Part shown: piece after piece, positions 7,484 through 14,662 of the stretch
Layout: every line of letters starts with the position of its first letter
Numbering within the stretch: position 1 is the stretch's first letter
Source of the DNA: a virus
Strand: one strand, 5' to 3'
Length of the DNA: 28,200 nucleotides
IMG/VR virus record: IMGVR_UViG_3300045961_000119
Span: 1-28,200 of that record
Notes under the pieces: model-generated
Seen by the model: only the letters and a program-made list of their open reading frames with translations
Told to the model about the DNA's origin: nothing
Databases searched by the model: none
Position numbers and translations under genes: made by a program

Positions 7484-7843
7484 CTATGCGCGCATCACGC
7501 CACGTGGATCATCCACGACAGCCTCGACCTGATCGTCCTTGATGATCCGGTACTCGTGGCCGTCGATCTTGAAGCGCGTGCCGGTGTATGCCCGCACGAG
7601 CACGAAGTCCCCTTCCTTGCACCACGGCTCGCCGGGGAAGCGTTCCTTGTCCTTGTACGCCTCGGGACCGAGCTTCAGCACATAGAGCACCACCGTCGAG
7701 TGCTGTTCGATGTGCTTTTGCGAGTCGGGCTTCAGCAGCCCCGTGCCTTCGAACTTGTCGTCGGCTTTCGGCACCATGCACAGGATGTTCCAAGCCACTG
7801 GCTTGGGCATCTTCTGCTCGGAAACTTCGGGTTCAGTCGTCAT
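7484..7843 (-). CDS. GroES-like co-chaperonin
   Basis: The 119-aa protein shows the GroES (Cpn10) barrel pattern. It has PKPVAWNILCMVPKAD at the start, a mobile-loop region around residues 33-48, then VLKLGPEAYKDKERFPGEPWCKEGDFVLVRAYTG and a final DGHEYRIIKDDQVEAV. GroES caps the GroEL cage during protein folding. No GroEL is visible here, so it would partner the host GroEL to fold the capsid, as phage gp31-type proteins do. ATG 7843, with AAGGAA upstream, lies 11 bases inside the previous gene. A longer in-frame opening exists upstream but lacks a good ribosome site. Confidence 0.85.
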   Translation of the reverse strand: MTTEPEVSEQKMPKPVAWNILCMVPKADDKFEGTGLLKPDSQKHIEQHSTVVLYVLKLGPEAYKDKERFPGEPWCKEGDFVLVRAYTGTRFKIDGHEYRIIKDDQVEAVVDDPRGVMRA

Positions 7844-8021
7844 CCACTTCCTTTGCAAGCTCCTTGATGTGGGCGACGGTGGACATCAGAGCTTGGTAAT
7901 GCTCCACCGTCGATTTGTACTCTTCGTACGAAGCGCAGTTGCCCTTCAGCAACTGCGTTTTCTTCACTTCCGCGCGCTGCTCGATTTCCTTGATCAGCCG
8001 GATGACGAGGGTGATGCTCAT
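7833..8021 (-). CDS. Small conserved-type helical phage protein, 62 aa
   Basis: ATG 8021 overlaps the portal stop codon (ATGA). The protein is helical, with GNCASYEEYKSTVEHYQALMSTVAHIKELAKE. Small proteins of this kind, with a YEEYK motif followed by a helix ending in an acidic tail, are regular companions of portal genes in podophages. They have no assigned function. It overlaps the co-chaperonin gene by 11 bases. Confidence 0.78.
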   Translation of the reverse strand: MSITLVIRLIKEIEQRAEVKKTQLLKGNCASYEEYKSTVEHYQALMSTVAHIKELAKEVDDD

Positions 8022-10537
8022 TCAGCCGCCTTGGGCTTCTTCGCTTTCTTCTGCGCAGCCTGCTTCTGCTTGGCCCCCTCGGCGCGCTGCGCGGCCTGCC
8101 GCTCGGCGTTGCGCTCCGCGAAGGTCAACTGCTTGGTCTGCTGCGTGTCCTTGGCGATGTTGTCCATCAGGCCCTTGCGCGCGGCGAACTTGTTGTTCTC
8201 CTGCGCCATCTGGGACTGGTGCTGCTGCTGGCTCTTCGCCTTGACCAGATCGACGCCGATCTTGAGGCCATCGGCCTTCGCGTCCTTCGCCAGCCGGTCA
8301 CGCTCAAGCTCCAGCTTCTGCTTGGCGATCTCGTAGTCGCGCACGCTGTCGGCCTCCTTGCGCTTGATCTCCTCGCGCTTGACGGCCAGCTTCTCGTGCT
8401 CGACGGCGAGCGACGGGTCGCTGTCGGCCTGCTGCTGCGCCATCTGTGCCGCGACGATCTGCGACTGCGCCAGCACCATCTTCGACGCCTGCGCGATGAG
8501 CGGAGCGATGCGGTTCTCCACTTCCGGAGGAACCGGCTGGTCGGGCGGCGGCAGCGGCACGCCCAGCGCCTGCTCGATCTGCTGCCGGTACTGGAACGCC
8601 AAGTGCTCCGCGATGTGCGCCATCAGCGCCCCGGTGATCATCTGCGCGTTGGGGTTCTGCCCAATCTGCATCTGGATCATCGGGTCCATCAGCATGTTGT
8701 TGTGCACCTGCAGGTGCGCGTTGTGATCCTGCGTGATGAACGCCTTGGTGGGCTTGCCGTTGAGGAAGCCCATGTTCTCCGATACCGGGTCCTGCGGCTG
8801 CAACTCGGGCGGCATCGGCACGAGCTTGTTGATGTTGGCGACACCGAACACCTCCAGCATCGCGCGGTGAAGCTCGCGCTTGTCGTAGATGTTGGGCGCG
8901 TCGGCGGATAGCTGCAGCACCGCTTGCCACATCACGATCCGCTGCGACATCGTGGCCGCGTTGGGGTCGCTGACGGGAATGATCTCCGTCGTCTCGTAGT
9001 CCTGCTTGCGGGCCGTGCGGTCGGCTGTCTCCGGGTCGTAGTCGTACTCGTCGGGCGCGTAGTCGCGGATGATCCCGGCCAGCAGCTTCAACTCCTGCTT
9101 GAACGAGAAGTGCACGCGGGCCTGCACCGCGCTCATCACCTTCAGCATCCGCTCCAGCAGCGCCATCGTCGTGCCCACGGGCGTCTGCGAACTGATGTCG
9201 CTGATGTCCATGTCGGCGGTCGCCGCGTAGCGCCGCGCGTCCTCCAGAATCTTCTCCATCAACTGCGCGAGGACGGCGCTGGGCTCCTTCGTCTCCACCT
9301 GCATGATGTGCTGGCGGATGTCGGTGCCGGGGATGTCGATGTCGAGGTACGTGCCGGGGGAGACTTTCGCTTCCTCGTCGCGCACGCGCGTGCCGGTCGT
9401 CTTGAAGCCGCCCTGCATGTTGGCCCACGTGCCTGCATCGACCAACTGACGCAGGATCGACGTGCCCGCCTTAGCGAAGCCGCCGATCAGGTGGATCAGG
9501 CCAAAGCCGTACGGGCCGAACCCGGGCACGTAGTCGTACTTGACGAAGTGCTGGCGCGGCAGCTTGAGCGGGTCCTCCTCGATCCAGTTGCGGCGGATCG
9601 CCAGAATCTCGTCGGTGTCCACCAGCAGCGTGACGATGTAGGGCCGCGCGATCTCGCCTTCTTCTTCCTCGATGGCAAGCTCGCAGTGGCACTCGTACAG
9701 CGTGTAAAGCTCGGGCTCAAGCTCCTGCACGCCCGTTTCAGCGTCCTTCGCCTCCTTGATCTCGTCCCTTTGCAGTGTCGGGGAGGTCAGGTCGAGTTCG
9801 CGGTAGAACCCGTTTTCCATCAGCTTGAGGAGGTCGTTCTTTGTCTTGCGCATCCGGTGCGTTACGCGGGGCGCGGTTGGCAGGTGGGAGGCCCCGTATG
9901 GCAGCACGATGTCCTCCGGGGGGACGAACGTGCTCACTGGCCTTCCGAGGTTGGGGTCGTAGTAGATTTTTTTGAACGCGCAGCCCATCGGCGCGAGCGT
10001 GAACAGCATCCGCTCGTGCTCGTTGCGATACTCGGGCATCACCTCGGTCAACTGGTAATTCATGTCGGCCTTGACGCGATGTGCGGCTTGCAATTTCTCG
10101 GGGGTCTGCACGCCGAGCACTTGCGTCTTGACGGGTCCTGCTGCCGGGAAGGTTTCCATCACGGTTTCTGACTGGAACCTCACTGTCGCTTCCCCGATCA
10201 CGGGGTGGTAGACGCCGCATGCTCCCTCCCACGGTTCATTCATGTCCTCGTAGCGCATGCCCAGCAGCGCCATGCCCTCGACCAGCGTGTCCTCCCACTC
10301 CTTGCGGGTGAGCAGATCATTGTCGATGTCCGTCACGAGGTCCGAGCGGACCCGGTTCACCACCTCGTCGGACAGGAACTCCGCGAGGTTGTCGTCGTGC
10401 CCAGCCGGGACCGACACCTCGCGCTCTTCGCCCATCTCATCGTCGTCCTCGACTTCGAAGTCCACCTCCTCAACGATCTCGTCGGGGTCCTCGATGTCTG
10501 CGATGCCCAGCGGGGCCTGATATACAGCCTTCTCCAT
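8018..10537 (-). CDS. Portal protein (P22-like, long form)
   Basis: This 839-aa protein forms the dodecameric ring through which DNA enters and leaves the head. The N-terminus is very acidic. The body contains WEDTLVEGMALLGMRYED, then the DEILAIRRNW region, PGFGPYGFGLIHLIGG (about residues 335-350) and a helix-rich wing and stem. The last 130 residues are a Gln/Lys/Ala-rich coiled coil likely to form the barrel that reaches into the head. ATG 10537 (TGATG with the terminase stop, AGGAGA five bases upstream) is chosen over an adjacent in-frame TTG. The length is above the usual P22 portal (about 725 aa), mostly because of the C-terminal coil. Confidence 0.9.
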   Translation of the reverse strand: MEKAVYQAPLGIADIEDPDEIVEEVDFEVEDDDEMGEEREVSVPAGHDDNLAEFLSDEVVNRVRSDLVTDIDNDLLTRKEWEDTLVEGMALLGMRYEDMNEPWEGACGVYHPVIGEATVRFQSETVMETFPAAGPVKTQVLGVQTPEKLQAAHRVKADMNYQLTEVMPEYRNEHERMLFTLAPMGCAFKKIYYDPNLGRPVSTFVPPEDIVLPYGASHLPTAPRVTHRMRKTKNDLLKLMENGFYRELDLTSPTLQRDEIKEAKDAETGVQELEPELYTLYECHCELAIEEEEGEIARPYIVTLLVDTDEILAIRRNWIEEDPLKLPRQHFVKYDYVPGFGPYGFGLIHLIGGFAKAGTSILRQLVDAGTWANMQGGFKTTGTRVRDEEAKVSPGTYLDIDIPGTDIRQHIMQVETKEPSAVLAQLMEKILEDARRYAATADMDISDISSQTPVGTTMALLERMLKVMSAVQARVHFSFKQELKLLAGIIRDYAPDEYDYDPETADRTARKQDYETTEIIPVSDPNAATMSQRIVMWQAVLQLSADAPNIYDKRELHRAMLEVFGVANINKLVPMPPELQPQDPVSENMGFLNGKPTKAFITQDHNAHLQVHNNMLMDPMIQMQIGQNPNAQMITGALMAHIAEHLAFQYRQQIEQALGVPLPPPDQPVPPEVENRIAPLIAQASKMVLAQSQIVAAQMAQQQADSDPSLAVEHEKLAVKREEIKRKEADSVRDYEIAKQKLELERDRLAKDAKADGLKIGVDLVKAKSQQQHQSQMAQENNKFAARKGLMDNIAKDTQQTKQLTFAERNAERQAAQRAEGAKQKQAAQKKAKKPKAAE

Positions 10538-12060
10538 CAAACTCTCCTAGCTCGCCATCCGTAGGGCGCTGTCTTGCGCCGCCACGGCTTCGGAGCGTCG
10601 TCCTTGTAGTCGGAAGGCAGCTTGATCAAGCCGCCGCGTCGGAACCGCAGTAGTGCCTGCGTGGTGGTGTCCACGTAGTCGTCATGCTTGCCGTTGGGGA
10701 ACTGCGCGCACTCTTCCGCGACGGCCTCGGCCCAACGCTGGTCGGGTCGCCACACCATGCCGGATGCGAAGAGGTCGGTGACGCTGTTGACACGCACCGT
10801 CTTGTCGTTGCCGCGTGACGGCGTGAACTCCTGCACCGGGATGCCCTGCGCGCGGAGTTCGTAGATGAGGGGTTGTCCTGCAGCCTTGGCCTCAACGATG
10901 AAGCTGTCGGGCTTCCACTGCCGCCAGTGCTTTATGGCGATGGCCTTCAACTCGGGGAACTGCATCCTGTCCTTGAAGGCGTCGAGCAGGATGATGTTGT
11001 TGACCGGCATGCCCTTGGCGTCGTCGGTGCTGAACACGCCCCACGTGGTGCACGCGGAGAAGTCCGCTGTCTCGTTCTTGCTGAAGGCCGTGTCCCACGA
11101 CTGGATGATGTAGTGGCACTTGGGCGGCTTGTCCTTGTCCCAGATGCGCCAGTACTCGCGCTTGATGAGGGCTCCCTCCTCATCCGTAGGATTCTGCAGA
11201 TACTGGCTGGCCCAGTATCGCGGGTCCATGTTGGCCTTCTTGGCAAGAAGCTCCTCCACGGGCCAGAACTCGGGCCACAGCGCCTTGCCGCTGGGCAGGA
11301 TGGCCGGTAGCTCGATCACCTCCCACTCCTCGCCGCCTGTCTTGGCCTGCTCAAGCAGACGGCCCGTGAGGTCGTCCGTGGCCCAGCGCGTCATCACGAT
11401 GATGATGGCTCCGTTCGGCATCAGACGCTGCATCGGGCCGGTCTGATACCACGCCCACGCGGAGTCGAACGTCGCCTTGCTGTTCGTCCGCACGTCCTGC
11501 TCCGAGTGCGGGTCGTCAATGAGCAACAGGTCCGCGCCGCGCCCTGCGAGGGCACCACCGACACCGACTGCGTAGTACTCGCCCTTCTTGTCGGTGGCCC
11601 ACTTGCCTGCGGCCTTCTGGTCGTGCTGCACGACCGTCTCGGGGAAGATGCGGGCGTACTCCTCGCTCTGGATCAGGTTGCGCACGCGCCGACCGAAGTC
11701 CTCGGCCAAGCTCGCGGTGTGCGAGGCCATGATGATCTTCTTGTCGGGGAACTGACCGAGGTAGAACGAGGGAAACAGGTAGCTGGAGGACTCTGACTTG
11801 CTGTGGCGCGGGGCGATGTTGATGATGACGCGCTTCTTCTCGCCCCGCATGATGGCTTCGAAGGTGCGCGCGAACACCCTGTGGTGCGGTCCCTCCTTGA
11901 AGTTCGGGTACACGCTGCGCACGAAGGGCAAAAACTGCGTCTGCGCGGCGGTCAGCGTCGCTCTGCGCTCGCGCTCCTCCAGAAGCTCAAGCAACTCGAC
12001 TTTCTGAGCCTTTGAGAGCGCAGAAAAGTCGAAATTCTCGGGAAAATCGGAGAGATTCAC
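10537..12060 (-). CDS. Terminase large subunit (packaging ATPase-nuclease)
   Basis: The 507-aa motor pumps DNA into the head and cuts it. The ATPase domain has a Walker A-like IAPRHSKSE (residues 82-90, Ser where most relatives have Gly), a Walker B LLLIDDP (178-184) and the coupling region VMTRWATDD (222-230). The RNase H-like nuclease domain shows its acidic residues in SWDTAF (Asp 323), IVEAK (Glu 390) and HDDYVD (Asp 460/461). The start is GTG 12060, overlapping the TGA of the upstream gene as GTGA; a longer reading frame beyond this only shadows that gene. The portal follows with a one-base overlap. Confidence 0.93.
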   Translation of the reverse strand: MNLSDFPENFDFSALSKAQKVELLELLEERERRATLTAAQTQFLPFVRSVYPNFKEGPHHRVFARTFEAIMRGEKKRVIINIAPRHSKSESSSYLFPSFYLGQFPDKKIIMASHTASLAEDFGRRVRNLIQSEEYARIFPETVVQHDQKAAGKWATDKKGEYYAVGVGGALAGRGADLLLIDDPHSEQDVRTNSKATFDSAWAWYQTGPMQRLMPNGAIIIVMTRWATDDLTGRLLEQAKTGGEEWEVIELPAILPSGKALWPEFWPVEELLAKKANMDPRYWASQYLQNPTDEEGALIKREYWRIWDKDKPPKCHYIIQSWDTAFSKNETADFSACTTWGVFSTDDAKGMPVNNIILLDAFKDRMQFPELKAIAIKHWRQWKPDSFIVEAKAAGQPLIYELRAQGIPVQEFTPSRGNDKTVRVNSVTDLFASGMVWRPDQRWAEAVAEECAQFPNGKHDDYVDTTTQALLRFRRGGLIKLPSDYKDDAPKPWRRKTAPYGWRARRV

Positions 12061-12320
12061 TCTGGCACGCGCTCGTAGGTGGCTTGGAAGATGGGCTTGG
12101 CGCACGGATAAAGCTCGCCCGCGACGCCCTTGATGAGCATGTCGCCCAGCGCACCGCGCATCTCGCCCTCCAGCGTGCGCACGCGGATGCCGGGACCTTC
12201 CGTACTGAACACGATCTGCCCCTGATTGAGCGCCTGCAGCACCCACGAGGGCATGTTGCGGCTGCGCATGTCCGCGATCTCCCACGCGTCGATCACGACG
12301 GGCTTTTTGCGGTACTTCAT
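12057..12320 (-). CDS. Small conserved-type phage protein (MKYRKKP family), 87 aa
   Basis: The protein opens MKYRKKPVVIDAWEI and ends GDMLIKGVAGELYPCAKPIFQATYERV. This arrangement, in which the second half reads GD-(W/M)-(L/I)IKGV-GE-YPC-P-IF-TYE, is a widespread phage family that I recall next to terminase or early genes and that resembles PGDYG-type proteins. Its function is unknown. ATG 12320 is coupled to the preceding gene by a four-base overlap, and its stop overlaps the terminase GTG. Confidence 0.82.
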   Translation of the reverse strand: MKYRKKPVVIDAWEIADMRSRNMPSWVLQALNQGQIVFSTEGPGIRVRTLEGEMRGALGDMLIKGVAGELYPCAKPIFQATYERVPE

Positions 12321-12553
12321 ACCGCGCCTTGCGACTGCGCAGCAGTCCCCGCCGCGATGCGCTCGTCAAGCACGTCCAGATAGCGGTTCATGCACGCGAG
12401 TTGCCGGTGCATCAGCGTTTGCTGCGTGTAGGTGGCCGTGGAAAAGGCGTCGGAGGCCATGAAAACGCGCAATTTCTCGACATTTCCGACGACCCACATG
12501 CGTTCGTCGATCAGACGGTCGAGCCATGTGCTCGCGGAGGCGTTTTCGCTCAT
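12317..12553 (-). CDS. Small helical phage protein, 78 aa
   Basis: The protein is two or three helices: WLDRLIDERMWVVGNVEKLRVFM, then TQQTLMHRQLACMNRYLDVLDERIA. Phages often carry small proteins of this design, with a helix, a kinase-like spacing of F in the middle, and an L..Q...M..Y...L..RI end; function is unknown. ATG 12553 overlaps the upstream stop codon (ATGA). No known catalytic residues. Confidence 0.75.
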   Translation of the reverse strand: MSENASASTWLDRLIDERMWVVGNVEKLRVFMASDAFSTATYTQQTLMHRQLACMNRYLDVLDERIAAGTAAQSQGAV

Positions 12554-13092
12554 TCCAACTCCTTGAAAGTCACGTCGGTGGCGGGCTCGCGGGGCTTTTC
12601 ACGCTCTTTCGCGCGCTGCATGAGCGTTCTCAGCCGCTCGTTGATCTCGTCGTCGCTCACGTTCTCGCGGCGCACGACGCTGCGCTCTTCAAAGAGGGCG
12701 ACTTCCTTGACCTTGCCGAGCAATTCGATGGCCTTGTGGCGCACGCGCGGGTCCGGATCGTCCACGTCCTCCGCCAGTGACGCCACCAGCTTGCCCCGGA
12801 TGGCGCTGGCGTGCTCGACGTACTGCCAGTCGTAGGCAGTGAGCATCGCCACGAGGTGCCTCACGCTTTCAGGCGACTCCAAAAGGCCGAGCGCGTTGCG
12901 CTTTCGATCTTCCGGCTCTTCCGGAGTGGTCAGCGTCTGGAACACGGAGCGCGCGGCGTCCGCTTCGATCTCGGCGTCTGCGAGCGGAGCCTCGCCAATG
13001 GCCAGCAGGAAGTCTGCAGTGTGAATCTTGGCGTCCAGTAGCTCCGCTACGGGCACGTCCCGCAGGAACGGCGGCTTTTCACCAATTTCCAC
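12550..13092 (-). CDS. Probable terminase small subunit
   Basis: This is the first gene of the leftward operon, 180 aa. The C-terminal half has DPRVRHKAIELLGKVKEVALF (about residues 118-138) followed by SDDEINERLRTLM. This HEAT-like helix pair, the ALF segment and the DDEI motif are what I expect of podophage small terminases, which bind the packaging start site and load the large subunit. I choose GTG 13092 because GGAG lies eight bases upstream; TTG 13095 and longer TTG openings are possible. Being upstream of the large terminase supports the call. The family match is from memory, so alternatives remain. Confidence 0.65.
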   Translation of the reverse strand: MEIGEKPPFLRDVPVAELLDAKIHTADFLLAIGEAPLADAEIEADAARSVFQTLTTPEEPEDRKRNALGLLESPESVRHLVAMLTAYDWQYVEHASAIRGKLVASLAEDVDDPDPRVRHKAIELLGKVKEVALFEERSVVRRENVSDDEINERLRTLMQRAKEREKPREPATDVTFKELE

Positions 13093-13240
13093 CAATAGCT
13101 CTCCGCATGCCGCAGGCACGATGGCGCGGAGGGTACACACAAGGGGTTGTGGTTGCAAGAAGGAGGAGCGCAAGATACAGTGCGCCTGCTGCCGCTGGTC
13201 GGGCAGCGTCTCCTCTGGTGGAATTGCCCCTCCGCCTTGC

Positions 13241-13273
13241 GGGGCCCCGGATCGCTCTGGGGCCCCCTTTTTT
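13241..13273 (+). terminator. Rightward terminator with no rightward gene before it
   Basis: Two GGGGCCCC arms (13241-13248 and 13259-13266) are separated by ten bases and followed by C and six T (13268-13273). This is a strong intrinsic terminator on the plus strand. Smaller hairpins precede it, for example CCGC-CTT-GCGG at about 13232-13242 and GCTGCC / GGCAGC near 13187-13206. All genes to its left are on the minus strand, so it would end an antisense or small RNA, or block stray transcription towards the rightward arm. Confidence 0.75.
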
Positions 13274-13328
13274 CAGCCTCGCTGCCACGCTCGGCTGCTT
13301 TTTTCGTCGCGCGACCGCTCCGCATACT

Positions 13329-13345
13329 GTCTAAAACTAGACATT
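13329..13345 (+). repeat. 17-bp direct repeat, copy 1, with internal dyad
   Basis: The sequence GTCTAAAACTAGACATT recurs 48 bp further on with one base changed. Inside it, GTCTA and TAGAC form an inverted repeat around AAAC, so each copy could bind a dimeric regulator. The location in the divergent region suggests an operator for one or both arms. Confidence 0.7.
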
Positions 13346-13376
13346 GGTGCCACGATTTTTTGTAGCGGGTGGCCGT

Positions 13377-13393
13377 GTCCAAAACTAGACATT
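13377..13393 (+). repeat. 17-bp direct repeat, copy 2, with internal dyad
   Basis: The sequence GTCCAAAACTAGACATT matches the copy at 13329 in 16 of 17 positions, and both are preceded by a T. The changed base slightly weakens the dyad. The centre-to-centre distance of 48 bp is between four and five helical turns. Confidence 0.7.
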
Positions 13394-13582
13394 TACTCCG
13401 AAAATTGTGGGCTGCGGGAACGGAACAGTGTTTATTAGGGGGGCCCCATAGCTCCCATTCACAGGGGGTGCCGCCCCGGTGGGGTCAGCCGCCCCAGTTG
13501 TAGGGGCTTCTCCCCAACACGTTGTGGTAAACTGGAGTCATCGGTGGGGATGGGCCTTGCCGAGAGGAGAAGGAGAGATCGG

Positions 13583-13864
13583 ATGGTCAAGAAAGTCTTA
13601 GCAGTTCCAGCAGCGACGGCAGCGCCGCAGCGGCAGCGCACGCTCCCACCGCATGACGTGGCGCGCTTGCGCCTTGCCCGTGCACTCGCACGCGAACACG
13701 CGCTGCGTCTGGAAGCGGCGCTCGCTGCGTTGGAACAGACGGACATTCTCGCTGCGCAGTCGGCACGAGAGCGGGCGACGGGCGACGTGCAAGCCGCGCA
13801 CGATGCGATTGGCGACATCGCGCACCAGTTGGCGATGGTGCTGCTGACGCTGGACGACGAGTAA
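13583..13864 (+). CDS. Hypothetical helical protein, 93 aa; first gene of the rightward arm
   Basis: ATG 13583 has GGAG seven bases upstream in a purine-rich leader; an in-frame GTG at 13544 is less likely because that site would lie inside the gene. The protein is basic and Ala/Leu/Arg-rich, with an extended helix from about residue 24 (PHDVARLRLARALAREHALR) to the end, so a coiled coil or helical bundle is likely. It may be a small DNA-binding or regulatory protein given its first position, but no helix-turn-helix is evident. Function unknown. Confidence 0.7.
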   Translation: MVKKVLAVPAATAAPQRQRTLPPHDVARLRLARALAREHALRLEAALAALEQTDILAAQSARERATGDVQAAHDAIGDIAHQLAMVLLTLDDE

Positions 13865-13867
13865 CCC

Positions 13868-13889
13868 GAAAGTAACGACCGTTACTTTC
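13868..13889. repeat. 22-bp palindrome, copy 1
   Basis: Perfect nine-base arms GAAAGTAAC and GTTACTTTC flank the centre GACC. The site starts four bases after the stop of the first rightward gene and is followed by CAACAGAGGAG and the ATG at 13906. It can form a stem-loop with a tetraloop in RNA or a dyad operator in DNA. Confidence 0.88.
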
Positions 13890-13905
13890 CAACAGAGGAG
13901 AGAGC

Positions 13906-14076
13906 ATGGAACGCACATTCATTCAGGCCGAGATCAACAACCGCACACTGCTGATCGACGTGGCGAAACACTTCCCGGCAGCACGCGAGTACGACGTGGA
14001 ACGGCTGGCCGAATCGTTGGCGCACACGCGCGACGTGCAGCCGAACAGCGTCGGCATCTGGACGTTGAACGTCTAG
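13906..14076 (+). CDS. Small hypothetical protein, 56 aa
   Basis: ATG 13906 has a strong GGAG five bases upstream, and a 22-bp palindrome sits 16 bases before the start codon. The protein begins MERTFIQAEINNRTLLIDVAKHF and ends NSVGIWTLNV. It reads as a short beta strand pair plus helices. No motif is recognised. It uses neighbour-like GC-rich third positions, which supports it being real. Confidence 0.7.
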   Translation: MERTFIQAEINNRTLLIDVAKHFPAAREYDVERLAESLAHTRDVQPNSVGIWTLNV

Positions 14077-14088
14077 GCGAACGGCTCC

Positions 14089-14112
14089 GCTAGCGCAGCG
14101 TGCTGCGCTAGC
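14089..14112 (+). other. Perfect 11-bp hairpin in the leader of the next gene
   Basis: GCTAGCGCAGC is followed after GT by its exact complement GCTGCGCTAGC. No U-run follows, so it is not a simple terminator. A second short hairpin, GGGC-AATA-GCCC, lies at 14114-14125. Together they make an 88-base structured leader between 14076 and the ATG at 14165; a pause, processing or control element is plausible. Confidence 0.75.
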
Positions 14113-14164
14113 TGGGCAATAGCCCCCACGCGAGAAGCGTTGGTAATTTCTTGTGGAGATCACC

Positions 14165-14587
14165 ATGAGCAAAAAGACTGCGTTCGTTCGTTTCGCCAAG
14201 GCCGCGTTCAAAGACGCATCGGAAGCGTCCAAGCTGTTCGCCCTCAAGCCGTGGACGTGGACGAAGGCCGAGCAGGTTGATGCCGATGCCGGTGCGGTGC
14301 GCGCCATCGCTGCGGCGGCGGGCTTCAGCTACGGCACGTCGGCCACCGGCAAGAAGTACAGCGGCTTGTGCATCAAGAAGCCCGCCGAGATGACCGAGAA
14401 GCAGACCGACGACTACAACGCCGCGAAGATGGCGCTGTCGCGTTGCCGCGCCCAGTTCATCAACCCGAAGGACCGCGCGGCGATGACCGACTGGAGTGCG
14501 AAGGCCGTCAGCGCGCTCGTGCACCTGACGCCGAAGCAGATGCAGGCCGCTGTCCGCGCCGCCATCGCGCAGCGCAACGCCGAGTAG
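14165..14587 (+). CDS. Hypothetical protein, 140 aa
   Basis: ATG 14165 has GGAG six bases upstream; a GTG four codons earlier would include that site, so I reject it. The protein is Ala/Lys-rich and helical, opening MSKKTAFVRFAKAAFKDASEASKLF, with an Ala-rich stretch, a GTSATGKKYSGLCIKKP segment around residues 58-75 and a helical end. Being small, basic and early suggests nucleic-acid or protein binding, but there is no recognisable domain. It is flanked by a structured leader and a palindrome plus terminator, so it may be an independently controlled unit. Confidence 0.78.
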   Translation: MSKKTAFVRFAKAAFKDASEASKLFALKPWTWTKAEQVDADAGAVRAIAAAAGFSYGTSATGKKYSGLCIKKPAEMTEKQTDDYNAAKMALSRCRAQFINPKDRAAMTDWSAKAVSALVHLTPKQMQAAVRAAIAQRNAE

Positions 14588-14590
14588 TTG

Positions 14591-14612
14591 GAAAGTAACA
14601 GCCGTTACCTTT
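14591..14612. repeat. 22-bp palindrome, copy 2
   Basis: Arms GAAAGTAAC and GTTACCTTT surround AGCC; the five-base cores GTAAC/GTTAC are perfect and the outer bases are nearly so. It begins three bases after a stop codon and sits directly in front of an intrinsic terminator. Unlike copies 1, 4 and 6 it lies 50 bases from the next start codon. Confidence 0.85.
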
Positions 14613-14622
14613 GTGCCACCTA

Positions 14623-14648
14623 CGGGGGAGAACATCTCCCCCGTTTCT
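14623..14648 (+). terminator. Rho-independent terminator
   Basis: A perfect nine-pair stem, CGGGGGAGA and TCTCCCCCG with an ACA loop, is followed by TTTCTT. It lies between the 140-aa gene and the 95-aa gene. The next gene's ribosome binding site is only a few bases further on, so this hairpin could also act as an attenuator or leader structure. Confidence 0.82.
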
Positions 14649-14662
14649 TATGGAGAAGCAGC

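Larger units (their letters stand above)
13093..13582. other. Divergent non-coding region between the two arms
   Basis: About 490 bases with no convincing gene on either strand separate the leftward virion operon from the rightward operon. It must hold the promoters for both, yet no consensus sigma-70 promoter is clear; an extended -10-like TGGTAAACT at 13525-13533 is the best rightward candidate and is weak. It contains a rightward terminator, a pair of 17-bp repeats, three GGGGCCCC octamers (13241, 13259, 13440) and several GC hairpins (for example GCCCC / GGGGC near 13493-13508). The packaging start site could also lie here. Confidence 0.7.

Noticed and set aside
8924-10171. Long plus-strand open frame opposite the portal gene
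   Set aside because: Its residues are Val/Leu/Arg-rich shadow sequence without a ribosome site; the minus strand carries the recognisable portal protein.
10537-12369. Longer terminase reading starting before 12060
   Set aside because: The extra 103 residues overlap the 87-aa gene out of frame and look like a shadow; the GTG at 12060 overlaps that gene's stop as seen elsewhere in the operon.
13028-13438. Open frames on both strands in the divergent region
   Set aside because: None has a ribosome site or neighbour-like codon use, and they cross the terminator and repeats, so I treat the region as non-coding.
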